A DNA stretch of 64,000 bases from Edwardsiella hoshinae NBRC 105699 = ATCC 33379 (GCF_000474215.1 NZ_BAUC01000019.1:1-64000), one strand, 5' to 3'; positions 20,901 through 29,890 are shown, counted from the first letter of the stretch. Numbers and translations: made by a program. Notes: a model not told the origin generated them from the letters alone.

Positions 20901-21404
20901 ATGAGTTCCAGTTTACGCGACGACGGCGCCGGGGACGAGTCCCGCGGTGGCGAGGGGCTGGAGGAGGATCTGGCGGTGGTGCGGCGTTTCTTGGCGCGGC
21001 AACATGTGGTGACGCTGGCGACCGGTCAGGGTGAGGCGCTGTGGTGCGCCAGTTGTTTTTACGCCTTAGATGCGGCGTCAATGACTTTGTATCTGTTAAC
21101 CTCCCCCCAGTCGCAGCATGGTCAATTGATGTCGGCCAATCCGCGTGTTGCTGGGACGGTGGCACGCCAGACGCGCAATGTAGCACAGATTCAGGGAATA
21201 CAATTCACTGCGCATATCGCCTGCTTGGCAGGGGATGACGAGGCTTGGGCGCGGCGCTGCTACTATCGCCGCTTTCCGTTGGCACGTTTGAGATCCGCCC
21301 CCATCTGGGCACTGCGTCTGATGCGCGTCAAGATGACCGATAATCGCTGTGGTTTCGCGCACAAGCGTCATTGGCAGCGCCAGAATGAAGAGGGCGTATA
21401 CTGA
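20901..21404 (+). CDS. yhbP: UPF0306 family protein YhbP
   Basis: The 167-residue product matches the YhbP family (pyridoxamine-phosphate-oxidase-like FMN-binding fold) in [35 protein letters not shown] and [20 protein letters not shown]. The N-terminus is about 20 residues longer than in E. coli, so the true start may be later. The ATG at 20901 has GAGAGAG upstream; the open frame extends to 20766 but that part runs antisense to yhbQ. Function unknown. Confidence 0.82.
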   Translation: MSSSLRDDGAGDESRGGEGLEEDLAVVRRFLARQHVVTLATGQGEALWCASCFYALDAASMTLYLLTSPQSQHGQLMSANPRVAGTVARQTRNVAQIQGIQFTAHIACLAGDDEAWARRCYYRRFPLARLRSAPIWALRLMRVKMTDNRCGFAHKRHWQRQNEEGVY

Positions 21405-21423
21405 GAAGAGGGAGGAATAACCG

Positions 21424-22068
21424 ATGAACGTATTACTGCTTGGCGCTACGGGTCTGATCGGGCAGACATTATTGGCGTTATTGGAACAAGAGCCCCGCGT
21501 CTCACAGATTTATGCGCCGACCCGTACGGCGCTAGCACCATCCGCGAAATTGATTAATCCCGTGGAAACGGATATCTGTCGCGCCATGTTGGCCTGGCAG
21601 GGCCCTTGCGACCTGGCTTTTTGCTGCTTGGGAACGACCCGTAAGACGGCAGGCAGCGATAGCGCCTTTCGCTATGTCGACTATTCGTTGGTTGTGGAAT
21701 GCGGCGAGGTGGCGTTACAGCATGGGTGTCAGCATTATGTGGTCGTCAGCGCGCTTGGCGCCAATCCTCAGTCTCCTTTCCTTTATAGTCGGACTAAGGG
21801 CGAGATGGAGAAGGCACTGGAGTTGCAGGCGTGGCATCGTTTGACGCTGTTACGGCCGTCACTGCTTCAAGGGGAACGAGCTAAGCCGCGCCTATTGGAA
21901 CAACTTTCCGAACCTTTCTTCCGCTTATTACCGGAAAAGTGGCGCGCGGTGGAGGCCGATAGCGTAGCGCGGGCCATGTTGCATTGTGCGTTACATCCCG
22001 CGCCCTATCGCTTACAGATCCTGGAGTCGGAACAGCTGGTACGCCTCACCGAGCGTTGCGACGTTTAA
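21424..22068 (+). CDS. yraR: NAD(P)H-binding SDR-like protein YraR
   Basis: The 214-residue protein has an N-terminal Rossmann motif LLLGATGLIGQTLL, the block FCCLGTTRKTAGS and the YSRTKGEME segment, matching E. coli YraR, an atypical short-chain dehydrogenase-like protein of unknown substrate. It lies 19 bases after yhbP with GGAGG upstream, so the two are probably cotranscribed. It converges with nrdG. Confidence 0.88.
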   Translation: MNVLLLGATGLIGQTLLALLEQEPRVSQIYAPTRTALAPSAKLINPVETDICRAMLAWQGPCDLAFCCLGTTRKTAGSDSAFRYVDYSLVVECGEVALQHGCQHYVVVSALGANPQSPFLYSRTKGEMEKALELQAWHRLTLLRPSLLQGERAKPRLLEQLSEPFFRLLPEKWRAVEADSVARAMLHCALHPAPYRLQILESEQLVRLTERCDV

Positions 22069-22075
22069 GCACGCC

Positions 22076-22540
22076 TCAACGCAGATAGTGGATAACTTGG
22101 TTGCTGCTGCCTCGCCAGATCAGCATCGGGTCTTTTAGCGCCTGGACAAACTTGCCATCGACCAGGACGTTGATCTGATCCACGATAGCCTGTTGCTCGG
22201 CGTTCAACTCTTCCAGACGGTATCCGGTCCAGAGCCAGATATCCTTACCGGGGCATTCGGCACGTACTCGCTGCACCAACTGGAGGATCGCCGCCGTATT
22301 GTTGGGATGGAGCGGATCGCCTCCCGACAGTGATAGGCCTTGGCGCTTGATACGTTGATCCTTGAGGTCGGCGATGATGCGATCTTCCATTTCCGCCCCG
22401 AAGGGGATGCCTGAGTCTGGACGCCAGGTACACTTGTTATAACACCCCGGGCACTGGTGGACGCAACCGGCGACGAACAGCACGCAGCGTGTTCCGGGGC
22501 CGTTGACCACATCGACCGGGTAGTACTGATGATAATTCAT
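22076..22540 (-). CDS. nrdG: Anaerobic ribonucleotide reductase-activating protein NrdG
   Basis: NrdG is the radical-SAM activase that installs the glycyl radical on NrdD. The 154-residue protein has the cluster motif CVHQCPGC (Cys-x3-Cys-x2-Cys) and SLSGGDPLHP. The ATG at 22540 gives MNYHQYYPVDVVNGPGTR, the family start; upstream in-frame residues to 22585 are not conserved. It is the second gene of nrdDG, 52 bases after nrdD. Confidence 0.96.
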   Translation of the reverse strand: MNYHQYYPVDVVNGPGTRCVLFVAGCVHQCPGCYNKCTWRPDSGIPFGAEMEDRIIADLKDQRIKRQGLSLSGGDPLHPNNTAAILQLVQRVRAECPGKDIWLWTGYRLEELNAEQQAIVDQINVLVDGKFVQALKDPMLIWRGSSNQVIHYLR

Positions 22541-22592
22541 GGCGTTTTGTCCTGCATGGACGCCGGCGAGCGGCCGGCGTCGCACGACGCGA

Positions 22593-24767
22593 TTAACCGA
22601 TTTGACCGTTATTCAGGTGCTTGATGCGGCGTTTCACTTCTTCTTGCTTGCCTGCGTTGAACGGACGAGCATCCGGGCTACCGAGGTAGCCGCACACCCG
22701 GCGGATCACCGATGCCTTGGCGGAGTCGTGATTGCCGCATTTCGGGCAGCTAAAGCCTTTGCTGGTGCAGGCGAACTCGCCAGTATAGCCACACTCATAG
22801 CATTCATCGATCGGCGTGTTGGTTCCGTAATAGGGTACGCGTTGATAGCTATAGTCCCAGACATCCTCCAGCGCCTTCAGATTGTGCTGGAGATTGGGGT
22901 ATTCGCCATAGCAGATGAAGCCACCGTTGGCTAATGGCGGATAGGGCGCCTCAAAGTCCAGTTTGTCGTACGGGTTGACTTGCTTCTCCACGTCCAAGTG
23001 GAAGCTATTGGTGTAGTACCCCTTGTCTGTCACGCCCTCGATCACGCCGAATTCGGCGGTATCGAGACGGCAGAAGCGATCACACAGGTTTTCGCTCGGC
23101 GTGCTATACAGGCTGAAACCATAACCGGTTTCTTGTTTCCAGGTATCGGTCGCCTGACGCAGACGTTCGACGATAGCGATGGCCTTGGCGCGCAGCGTCT
23201 CGTCATCGAACAGATGTTTCTCGGTGCCAAACAGAGCATTGATGGTCTCATGGATGCCGATATAACCCAGCGAGATAGAGGCCCGGCCATTTTTAAAGAT
23301 ATCGGCGATATTGTCGTCGGCTTTCAGACGCACACCACAGGCACCTTCCATGTATAGGATCGGCGCTACACGCGCCTTGACCCCTTCTAGACGAGCGATA
23401 CGCGTCATCAATGCTTTGCGAGCTAGCTCCAGCCGGCGGTCGAGTAGTGTCCAGAAGGCGGCTTCGTCACCCTTGGCCTCCAGCGCGATACGTGGCAGGT
23501 TTAGGCTGATGATACCCAGGTTGTTACGCCCGTCGTGGATCATCTCGCCATTTTCCTGGTAAACCCCGAGGAAGCTGCGGCAACCCATCGGCGTCTTGAA
23601 CGAGCCAGTGACTTTTACGACTTGATCATAATTGAGGATGTCCGGGTACATTCGCTTGCTGGCGCATTCCAGGGCCAGTTGCTTGATGTCATAGTTCGGA
23701 TCGCCCAGTTTGTGGTTGAGCCCGTCGCGGATAGCGAACACCAGCTTGGGGAAGACCGCGGTCTTGCGGTTTTTGCCCAAACCGGCGATACGGTTCTTCA
23801 GGATCGACTGCTGGATCATGCGCGACTCCCAGCTAGTGCCCAAGCCGAAGCCAAAGGTGACGAACGGAGTTTGACCGTTGGCGGTATGTAGCGTATTTAC
23901 TTCATACTCCAGCGACTGGAATGCGTCATAACACTCCTTTTCGGTGCGAGCGTGAGCGTAGCCTTCGACATCCGGGATATTCCACTGCTCGGCAATTTTG
24001 CGGTGTTTCTCGAAACTAGCGGTGACGAACGGTGCCAGCACTTCATCGATGCGATTAATGGTAGTACCACCGTAGATATGGCTGGCCACTTGCGCGATGA
24101 TCTGGGCGGTAACGGCGGTCGCAGTAGAGATGGACTTGGGCGGCTCGATCTCCGCGTTCCCCATCTTGAAGCCGTTGGTCAACATTCCTTTCAGATCGAT
24201 CAACATGCAGTTGAACATCGGGAAGAAAGGCGAGTAGTCGAGGTCGTGATAGTGGATCTCGCCACGCTCATGCGCCTGCACTACATCGCGTGGCAGCAGG
24301 TGTTGCTTGGCGTAGTGTTTGGCGACGATGCCGGCCAGCAGGTCGCGCTGGGTCGGGATCACTTTGCTATCTTTGTTGGCATTTTCGTTGAGCAGCGCCG
24401 GGTTGCTCTGTTCGATCAGGCCACGGATATCTTGGTTAAGGCGGCCGCGTTGTTCGCGAGCGACGTCGCGGTCATGACGGTACTCAATGTAGGCGCGTGC
24501 AAGCTGCTTGTAGTCGCCCGCCATCAGCTGGTTCTCTACGGCGTTCTGAATTTCGTTGATATCGACACGTTCGCGATCGGCCATCTGCATAGCGACTACG
24601 CGGGCAACGGTTGCGCAGTAATCCGCATCATCTACGCCAGCAGCCTGCGATGCGCGCAGCACCGCTTCCTTGATACGCTGTTCGTTGAAGGGCACCTGAC
24701 AACCGTCCCGTTTAATCACTATAGGTTTCACCGTTTTTTGCTCCTGTGATTGTGGTATGTATGGCAT
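22593..24767 (-). CDS. nrdD: Anaerobic ribonucleoside-triphosphate reductase NrdD
   Basis: NrdD reduces ribonucleoside triphosphates to deoxyribonucleotides without oxygen. The 724-residue protein has an N-terminal ATP-cone, the catalytic core, a C-terminal zinc site (CYECGYTGEF and CPKCGNHD) and the glycyl-radical segment RRVCGYLGSPDARPF. It is about 12 residues longer than E. coli NrdD at the N-terminus; a start nearer VKPIVIKRDG is possible. Upstream lie FNR, NrdR and DnaA sites, consistent with anaerobic induction and dNTP or replication control. Confidence 0.97.
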   Translation of the reverse strand: MPYIPQSQEQKTVKPIVIKRDGCQVPFNEQRIKEAVLRASQAAGVDDADYCATVARVVAMQMADRERVDINEIQNAVENQLMAGDYKQLARAYIEYRHDRDVAREQRGRLNQDIRGLIEQSNPALLNENANKDSKVIPTQRDLLAGIVAKHYAKQHLLPRDVVQAHERGEIHYHDLDYSPFFPMFNCMLIDLKGMLTNGFKMGNAEIEPPKSISTATAVTAQIIAQVASHIYGGTTINRIDEVLAPFVTASFEKHRKIAEQWNIPDVEGYAHARTEKECYDAFQSLEYEVNTLHTANGQTPFVTFGFGLGTSWESRMIQQSILKNRIAGLGKNRKTAVFPKLVFAIRDGLNHKLGDPNYDIKQLALECASKRMYPDILNYDQVVKVTGSFKTPMGCRSFLGVYQENGEMIHDGRNNLGIISLNLPRIALEAKGDEAAFWTLLDRRLELARKALMTRIARLEGVKARVAPILYMEGACGVRLKADDNIADIFKNGRASISLGYIGIHETINALFGTEKHLFDDETLRAKAIAIVERLRQATDTWKQETGYGFSLYSTPSENLCDRFCRLDTAEFGVIEGVTDKGYYTNSFHLDVEKQVNPYDKLDFEAPYPPLANGGFICYGEYPNLQHNLKALEDVWDYSYQRVPYYGTNTPIDECYECGYTGEFACTSKGFSCPKCGNHDSAKASVIRRVCGYLGSPDARPFNAGKQEEVKRRIKHLNNGQIG

Positions 24768-24785
24768 CCGTTAACCATCTACCGG

Positions 24786-24851
24786 TTATCCACAACACGA
24801 AGCCGCGTGCGATAAGGCTTCACGCGGCACATGTGGATGCTCTGTGGATAA
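24786..24851. promoter_or_regulatory. Two consensus DnaA boxes upstream of nrdD
   Basis: TTATCCACA at 24786-24794 on the plus strand and its reverse complement TGTGGATAA at 24843-24851 are both perfect matches to the DnaA box. They face each other in the nrdD leader. DnaA is known to bind the promoter of the aerobic operon nrdAB in E. coli. Confidence 0.65.
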
Positions 24852-24899
24852 CTACTATATGTAGTTGTTCACTTTAATTTCAGACACTATATATGGGAA
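24851..24899 (-). promoter_or_regulatory. NrdR box pair upstream of nrdD
   Basis: Two palindrome-like boxes, ACTACTATATGTAGTT (24851-24866) and ACACTATATATGGGAA (24884-24899), resemble the NrdR consensus ACACTATATATAGTGT. Their cores are 32 bases apart, about three helical turns, as in known NrdR-controlled promoters. Box 2 overlaps the probable -10 region, consistent with repression. Confidence 0.8.
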
Positions 24900-24924
24900 C
24901 GCTGATTTTATAAAGCAAATTTGA

Positions 24925-24938
24925 TTGACCTAAATCAA
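24925..24938 (-). promoter_or_regulatory. FNR site upstream of nrdD
   Basis: TTGACCTAAATCAA differs at one position from the FNR consensus TTGAT-N4-ATCAA. It lies upstream of the NrdR boxes in an activator position. In E. coli nrdDG is activated by FNR without oxygen. The rest of the region to 25161 shows nothing I can name. Confidence 0.7.
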
Positions 24939-25161
24939 GGATTTTTAGCTTCGGTAGAATCGCTATACAGACGGTGATTTCGCGCCTTTTTTCGCTGGAG
25001 AATAGTAAGCCTGGGTAGAAAAAACGCACTAACCATACAGCCAGTATTACCCTGTTTGGCAGGTGAGGCCGGGCTGAGCGGTGGGGGGAGATCTGTAGCC
25101 GATTCTGTTGCGGCAGGCCGCTCGTTGCCGACACATCAATGCAGAGAACGGAAAGAGGGAT

Positions 25162-25449
25162 TCAAGGGTAGAGGCTGCGCCGAGCGAGGCGTAGTGCGCT
25201 CCACAGGGCGACGATGCGTTTCGCACCACGTAACAGACGCGAGGGACGACGTGCCGCATAGACGGCAATCACACCGCCGGCGAGGGCGAGAGGGCGACGT
25301 AGACGCCAGAGCACGCCTAAGCCGCGTTCAAGACGTTGGCATAATTGCTCTACATGCATGACCTCACGATGGAGATCCAGACGTTGTAGGGCGATTTGCT
25401 GCAACAGCAGCGCCTTTTCGCCGGCTAACGCCTGACGATGACGACTCAT
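25162..25449 (-). CDS. yqjK: YqjK-like family protein
   Basis: A 95-residue basic protein with an N-terminal Gln/Leu-rich helix (EKALLLQQIALQRLDL) and one weak hydrophobic segment near RRPLALAGGVIAVYAA. It matches the short YqjK family by context and composition. It overlaps yqjE by four bases in ATGA and closes the yqjD-yqjE-yqjK operon. Function unknown. Confidence 0.8.
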   Translation of the reverse strand: MSRHRQALAGEKALLLQQIALQRLDLHREVMHVEQLCQRLERGLGVLWRLRRPLALAGGVIAVYAARRPSRLLRGAKRIVALWSALRLARRSLYP

Positions 25450-25850
25450 GGTTTCTCCTTGCGCTCAAGCAGTTGACGATCGATCGCCAGTTGTTGGCGC
25501 GTGGCCGAGAGCAGGGTTGAGCGGCGGGCCTTACTGAGTGTCCATAGCGCGCCGATGATCGCCAATAGGAAGAGCAATGCCGTGGCGAGCCCCAAGGCGA
25601 ACAGTCGGTAGCTGGGATCGACTGCCCAGAACAGAAGCACCAGCAGGCTCATCAGAGCGAAAGCAGCGAACAACAAAGTGATGCCTGCCATCAGCAACAG
25701 CTGGATCAGATTTGCCTTCTCTTCTTCCAGCTCGACTACTGCCAGACGCACACGGGTTTCCGCCATGCCAGCCAGCAAGGTGACAACACGCCGGACACTA
25801 CCCAAGATCCCGGGAGTGGAACCCTGGGCAGAGGATGACTCGCCGACCAT
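25446..25850 (-). CDS. yqjE: Inner-membrane protein YqjE (phage holin 3_6 family)
   Basis: The 134-residue protein, same length as E. coli YqjE, contains AETRVRLAVVELEEEKANLIQLLL followed by two membrane helices (MAGITLLFAAFALMSLLVLL and ALGLATALLFLLAIIGALW). The ATG at 25850 begins MVGESSSAQG; upstream frame to 25916 lies inside yqjD. It overlaps the yqjD stop by one base and yqjK by four. Partner of the ribosome-associated YqjD. Confidence 0.9.
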   Translation of the reverse strand: MVGESSSAQGSTPGILGSVRRVVTLLAGMAETRVRLAVVELEEEKANLIQLLLMAGITLLFAAFALMSLLVLLFWAVDPSYRLFALGLATALLFLLAIIGALWTLSKARRSTLLSATRQQLAIDRQLLERKEKP

Positions 25851-26155
25851 TAGCGACGCGCCAACAATACGCCGAGCACCACGCCCACGGCGGCACCGAT
25901 ACCCACACCGGTCCACGGGTTATCGCGCACGTAGTCATCGGCACGCCCAGCCATTTCACGGGTCTGGGTGGCGACGTTCTCGCCGGCCTGGCTCAGGCGC
26001 TCACGGCTGTTGTGCAGCGCATCGTGGGCACGGGCACGCAGTTTTTCAAGTTCGGCTTTGGGTTTATCGGTGGATGAGTTGAGGACATCTTCCAATGCAT
26101 CGGCCAGAGATTTTAGCTCGGCACGCAGATGTTCAGCGGTGGAATCGTTAGCCAT
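25850..26155 (-). CDS. yqjD: YqjD/ElaB family ribosome-associated membrane-anchored protein
   Basis: The 101-residue protein has a long amphipathic N-terminal helix (LRAELKSLADALEDVL) and ends with the hydrophobic glycine-rich anchor DNPWTGVGIGAAVGVVLGVLLARR (residues 78-101). E. coli YqjD is a stationary-phase tail-anchored protein that binds ribosomes at the membrane. First gene of yqjDEK; GGAG lies just before its ATG. Confidence 0.92.
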   Translation of the reverse strand: MANDSTAEHLRAELKSLADALEDVLNSSTDKPKAELEKLRARAHDALHNSRERLSQAGENVATQTREMAGRADDYVRDNPWTGVGIGAAVGVVLGVLLARR

Positions 26156-26430
26156 TGTTACGCTCCTTCACGTTACTGACATGGACCTTCAACATAGCTG
26201 GCTTTTCGGGAGAGTGCAAAGGGTATGGCGCGTCAACAGTCTGTAATAAATTGGCTTTATCGTAAAATATTGCAGACAGTTTGCTTGCCCGCTCGCCATC
26301 TCTGGCGGGAAATGCGTCGGTGTCCAGCGAGAGGCTCGATTGAACGGGATGTCATATGCCAATGGGCGCGCTCATTCGTGCGTCGCTAACGAGCGAAGAG
26401 GCGGCGGGGCACCAGGCACCCGCCACGGGA

Positions 26431-26844
26431 TCACTGGCCGTTGCCGCCACTGTAAGAGAGCGCCGCGCCAGGGCGTTCGCTCTTATGGAGTAGCGAACGA
26501 TGTAGGATCTTATCAGCGATGCTATAGCCGGGAGGCAGCTCACGCAGTAGAACCTGTAACGCTAAGGTGTGTTGCTCTGGCCGAGCCAGTTGCACGACGA
26601 GACCGTCTCGATCCGGGGTAATGCTGGCGATGTCGATGCCATTCTCATCCAGTTTCTGATAGACAAAGAAGCCGTCGGGTATCGCCAGGCCGCTATGGGT
26701 CGCGCGGATGTGTAGTGAAACCTCTTTATGGCTCAGCTGCGGCAGGATCACCGCCGCCAGTGCCGCGACGATGAAGAGCAGTAGACCGAATAGACGCTTC
26801 CAGCCCCAGCGAGGTATGCATGGCGGTTGATATGCCTGGCTCAC
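26431..26844 (-). CDS. mzrA: EnvZ/OmpR modulator MzrA
   Basis: MzrA is a small inner-membrane protein that links the Cpx and EnvZ/OmpR systems by acting on EnvZ. The 137-residue protein has one N-terminal membrane segment ([17 protein letters not shown], about residues 19-35) and a periplasmic domain with [23 protein letters not shown], the family core. It begins one base after the yqjA stop, the conserved yqjA-mzrA operon. The 275 bases downstream to yqjD show no gene. Confidence 0.88.
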   Translation of the reverse strand: MSQAYQPPCIPRWGWKRLFGLLLFIVAALAAVILPQLSHKEVSLHIRATHSGLAIPDGFFVYQKLDENGIDIASITPDRDGLVVQLARPEQHTLALQVLLRELPPGYSIADKILHRSLLHKSERPGAALSYSGGNGQ

Positions 26845-26845
26845 G

Positions 26846-27526
26846 TTATTCCCTCGGGCTTTTGCCGCTGGGCTGGCGATGTTTCTTCCGCCACAGAACC
26901 AGCAGTGATCCGCCCAAGCCGAAGCACAACAGGGCCAGCGGCAGCAGCATCAATAGGTTCATCAGTTGATCTTCATAGCGCAAGAACAGTGGTGTCTTGC
27001 CCAAAATGTAGCCCAAGGTGGTTAGGATCAGGACCCACAGCAACCCACTGGCCCAGTTGAAGAACTGGAAGCGTGCGGCGTTCAATCCCGATAGTCCGGC
27101 GATCAGCGGCAACAGGGTACGAACAAACGCCAAAAAACGGCCGATCAGCAGGGCGGCGAGACCATGGCGATGGAACAATTGATGGGCACGCTGGTGGTAG
27201 TGCGAGGGAAGATGAGATAACCATTTTTGCACCAGATGGGTATTCCCCAGCCATCGTCCCTGCAAGTAGCCGAGCCAACATCCTAGGCTGGCGGCCGAGG
27301 TCAGCACCAGGAGTGTCAGGGGGAAGTCCATCGTATCGCGGGCGATCAAGACCCCAACCAAGATCAGTAGGCTATCGCCTGGGAGGAAGGCAGCCGGTAG
27401 CAGACCGTTTTCCAGAAATAGGATCACGAAAAGAATGCCGTAGATCGTCCAGACCAGCGCGGGATTCGCTAGCGTTTCATAATCCTGATGCCACAGGGCG
27501 GTAATGAGTTGTTGAATAATTTCCAT
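26846..27526 (-). CDS. yqjA: DedA-family membrane protein YqjA
   Basis: DedA-family proteins support membrane homeostasis, proton-linked transport and lipid-carrier cycling. The 226-residue product has the family blocks [22 protein letters not shown] and [26 protein letters not shown], with acidic and basic membrane residues, and ends in a C-terminal helix plus basic tail. I use the ATG at 27526; an in-frame GTG is one codon upstream. Transcribed with mzrA. Confidence 0.93.
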   Translation of the reverse strand: MEIIQQLITALWHQDYETLANPALVWTIYGILFVILFLENGLLPAAFLPGDSLLILVGVLIARDTMDFPLTLLVLTSAASLGCWLGYLQGRWLGNTHLVQKWLSHLPSHYHQRAHQLFHRHGLAALLIGRFLAFVRTLLPLIAGLSGLNAARFQFFNWASGLLWVLILTTLGYILGKTPLFLRYEDQLMNLLMLLPLALLCFGLGGSLLVLWRKKHRQPSGKSPRE

Positions 27527-27627
27527 CACGAATTCCTAGCAGAGATTGCGGAGAGAACGTTTACCGTTTTAGCCGCTGATAGCAGCGGGGCCCGTAGCCA
27601 ACGTTCGTCTCATATAACACCATGAGT

Positions 27628-28092
27628 TTAGGCAAACGCGGGATGATAGGTCACTTGGCCGCGATACAGGATGTTGCTTTCTTTCCAGCCTCCTAGCCGA
27701 TGATGATGCGGCGGAAGTTGGAGGGTGCGCAACAGAATGCGTGATAGACGAGCATCATCGCCGTCGTAACCCGGCGCCTGAGGCGTGTAGGGACGACGCG
27801 TTTCCGGCGGTGCCATGTTGGGCGGGATGATGCCATTGCGCTCGACTTCGCTACCGCCGCATTGATACGAACGGATCAACGCGCTGATCTTGCGGTTGTG
27901 CTGAAGGCGACGCAGGTAGAGGTTGTCAGTCGGTTCGCGATAATCGGCGTGGTAGCCCGCTGTATTACATGGAAACTGGCTGAGGGGAAGCGAGGCCGCG
28001 GCCTGATAATGCCATACCCCCATCTTGCCGATGGCCGTGGCGGCCCAGCAGAAGAGCAATAGCAATAAGGAGGCAGAGGTTACACGCTTCAA
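27628..28092 (-). CDS. Hypothetical exported protein
   Basis: I do not recognise this 154-residue protein. It starts with a signal-like segment (MKRVTSASLLLLLFCWAATAIG, given here by its first 22 residues' positions) and has Cys41 and Cys78 by estimate, plus a proline-rich stretch IIPPNMAPPETRRPYTPQAPGY and a histidine run LPPHHHRLGGW. It is probably periplasmic or outer-membrane-associated. It lies alone between yqjA and crcB, 101 bases downstream of the yqjA start on the same strand. No catalytic motif is visible. Confidence 0.6.
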   Translation of the reverse strand: MKRVTSASLLLLLFCWAATAIGKMGVWHYQAAASLPLSQFPCNTAGYHADYREPTDNLYLRRLQHNRKISALIRSYQCGGSEVERNGIIPPNMAPPETRRPYTPQAPGYDGDDARLSRILLRTLQLPPHHHRLGGWKESNILYRGQVTYHPAFA

Positions 28093-28283
28093 TATTTTGT
28101 CGTTTCCGGATACAGACAGAAAAACAGGCGCTCACTTTAGCAAAATCGTTGGCGCTGAAACAGCCCAAAAGAGGGATTTATCGGGTAAATTCGTGCAAAT
28201 TATACACTGTCTGTCCGCCGGTATTGTAGGACAAAATCAGCGGAACAGACTGATATAACGGACTTTCTCCCGATTCGTCAATA

Positions 28284-28673
28284 TCAGGCGCTACGGGACA
28301 TGAGCAGATAGTAACCGGCGCTGACGGCCGCCATGCACAAGATCAGATTTAACAGCACATTCATCATTGCTTTCAGCCAGAATCCTTCGCTAAAGAGAGC
28401 GAAGGTATCGAAGGAGAAGGTCGAGAAGGTGGTGAGTGCGCCGAGGAAGCCCACGCCGATCAGCGGACGCCAGTGTGGCGCGATCAGCGCGCCGCTATTT
28501 AGCATGGAGACCAGAGCGCCCATGATGAAGCAGCCGATGACGTTGACAGTAAGGGTGGCATAGGGGAAAGCATTACCAAACCAGGCAGCGAACCAGTTGG
28601 TGATTTGGAAGCGGCTGATGGCGCCGAGCGCGCCGCCGCAGGCGACGACCAATAGTGTGAGGCCATAATTCAT
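28284..28673 (-). CDS. crcB: Fluoride channel CrcB/Fluc
   Basis: CrcB/Fluc forms dual-topology dimeric channels that expel fluoride. The 129-residue protein has four membrane helices and the family signatures GGALGAISRF, NVIGCFIMG and GVGFLGALTTFSTFS with the polar track residues. AAGGAG lies just before the ATG. Upstream, a sigma-70 promoter and a fluoride-riboswitch-like leader (28783-28944) suggest ligand control. Confidence 0.93.
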   Translation of the reverse strand: MNYGLTLLVVACGGALGAISRFQITNWFAAWFGNAFPYATLTVNVIGCFIMGALVSMLNSGALIAPHWRPLIGVGFLGALTTFSTFSFDTFALFSEGFWLKAMMNVLLNLILCMAAVSAGYYLLMSRSA

Positions 28674-28782
28674 GGCGGACTCCTTTACAAACCTTGGTTA
28701 TGGGGGAATACGCAGGCCGCGGAAAACGTACAACGCCGGGCAAGCGCACGCCCCGCCGATGACGGAGAAACGCGTCGTTTTG

Positions 28783-28908
28783 CCAGGCGTCATCAGCGCG
28801 GGGCAGGGAGCAGCGGAAGCGGACGTGATGTCCTATCTTGGTTTGCTCTCGACTATCCCCGGCGGTTTTTAATCCATCTCATGAATTAAAGGTGGAGCAC
28901 CATCACCT
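28783..28908 (-). ncRNA. Putative fluoride (crcB) riboswitch with enlarged helices
   Basis: Read on the minus strand, a first hairpin GGTGATGGTGCTCCACC is followed by an AAACCGCC element and, about 75 bases later, GCTGATGACGCCT. These are the three conserved blocks of the crcB motif in the right order. The CGC.GGGG after AAAC can pair with CCCCGCG before CTGATG as the second helix. GGTG in the first loop can pair with CGCC (one wobble) as the pseudoknot. Unusual are the long insert in the second helix and an extra TTTAAT/ATTAAA hairpin between the blocks. Confidence 0.55.
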
Positions 28909-28914
28909 GAAGAT

Positions 28915-28944
28915 ATTATAGGAGCCTCTTTGTGCCGGATACAA
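28915..28944 (-). promoter_or_regulatory. Promoter of crcB
   Basis: On the minus strand TTGTAT (28939-28944) and a perfect TATAAT (28915-28920) are 18 bases apart. Transcription would start at about 28908, exactly at the first riboswitch helix. Confidence 0.75.
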
Positions 28945-28951
28945 TGGGCAG

Positions 28952-29719
28952 TTATTTATTGCCGTTGGCGACGGCATCCAGATGTACCACCGGATTCTCG
29001 GCAAAGAGGTAGCGATCGACGTTGAACTCGAAATCATCGGTGGTGGCGTGGAACAGCATCTGCTTGGTATTCTCCAGATGTTGCCACATGGCGATCTTGG
29101 CGCCATACGGATCTTTGCGGATCAGCGCTTTGAGGATCTTGTCGTGATCTTCGCACCAGCTTTCGATCGATTTATCATCAATATGTTCGTGCAATTTTTG
29201 CCAGTAGGGGTTGTGAATACGCTGGCTCCACATCTTCTCGACGATGGTTGCCATCGCACTGTTTTGCGTTGCCAGGGCGACCTGAACATGGAACTTGAGA
29301 TCCCACTCCGAGTCGCGGAAGCGATCCTCCTGGCGTGCTCGCTCCTGGATTGCCATTAGGTTGACGATGTCTTGCTTGGTGACTTGCGTTGCAGCGAACT
29401 CGGCGATATTGCTTTCGATCAACTGGCGAGCCTGCAACAGTTCGAATGGCCCGGCGCTGGCAAACTCGATGGTCGTATCAGGCTGAATCAGTGACTTGGG
29501 TTGGTTGTTGATCACGTGGATACCGGAGCCTTTACGCACCTCAACATACCCTTCGACCTCTAGCATGATGATGGCTTCGCGCACCACGGTACGACTGACA
29601 TCCATCTCCTCGGCGATGAAGCGCTCGGCGGGTAGTTTATCGCCGACAGGGTAGACACCGCCTTCAATGCGTTGTTTCAGTTCGGCGGCCAGCTGTTGAT
29701 AGAGTCTCGTGCATTCCAT
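28952..29719 (-). CDS. exuR: Hexuronate operon repressor ExuR (GntR/FadR family)
   Basis: ExuR represses the hexuronate genes and is released by galacturonate or glucuronate derivatives. The 255-residue protein has an N-terminal winged helix-turn-helix ([25 protein letters not shown] in part) and a C-terminal all-helical FCD effector domain, matching E. coli ExuR to the end ([12 protein letters not shown]). It lies downstream of exuT on the same strand with a 180-base gap holding an operator-like site, so it can be autoregulated. Confidence 0.95.
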   Translation of the reverse strand: MECTRLYQQLAAELKQRIEGGVYPVGDKLPAERFIAEEMDVSRTVVREAIIMLEVEGYVEVRKGSGIHVINNQPKSLIQPDTTIEFASAGPFELLQARQLIESNIAEFAATQVTKQDIVNLMAIQERARQEDRFRDSEWDLKFHVQVALATQNSAMATIVEKMWSQRIHNPYWQKLHEHIDDKSIESWCEDHDKILKALIRKDPYGAKIAMWQHLENTKQMLFHATTDDFEFNVDRYLFAENPVVHLDAVANGNK

Positions 29720-29780
29720 ATTCGTGCTCGGTTAGGGGGTGAAGAGGCAGATATCGGATGACTCGAAGTCATGATGCGAG

Positions 29781-29791
29781 TTGTTATACCA
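29781..29791. promoter_or_regulatory. ExuR/UxuR-type operator upstream of exuR
   Basis: TTGTTATACCA, in reverse TGGTATAACAA, matches the TGGT-N3-ACCA pattern of FadR-subfamily repressors with one change. It lies about 60 bases upstream of the exuR start. Confidence 0.5.
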
Positions 29792-29844
29792 CTTTTCACG
29801 CTGTTGTCACCAGCCGCACGCATGCGGAGTGTGACCCCCTCGCA

Positions 29845-29890
29845 CAAAATAAGGGGCGTTAATCACCCGCTTCATGGCGGATGATTAGCG
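29845..29890 (-). terminator. Terminator after exuT
   Basis: On the minus strand an imperfect stem CGCTAATCATCCGCC/GCGGGTGATTAACG is followed by CCCCTTATTTTG, just past the exuT stop. Confidence 0.55.

Noticed and set aside
23952-24749. Plus-strand open frame of 265 codons opposite nrdD
   Set aside because: It is a shadow of nrdD, whose protein matches its family along the full length.
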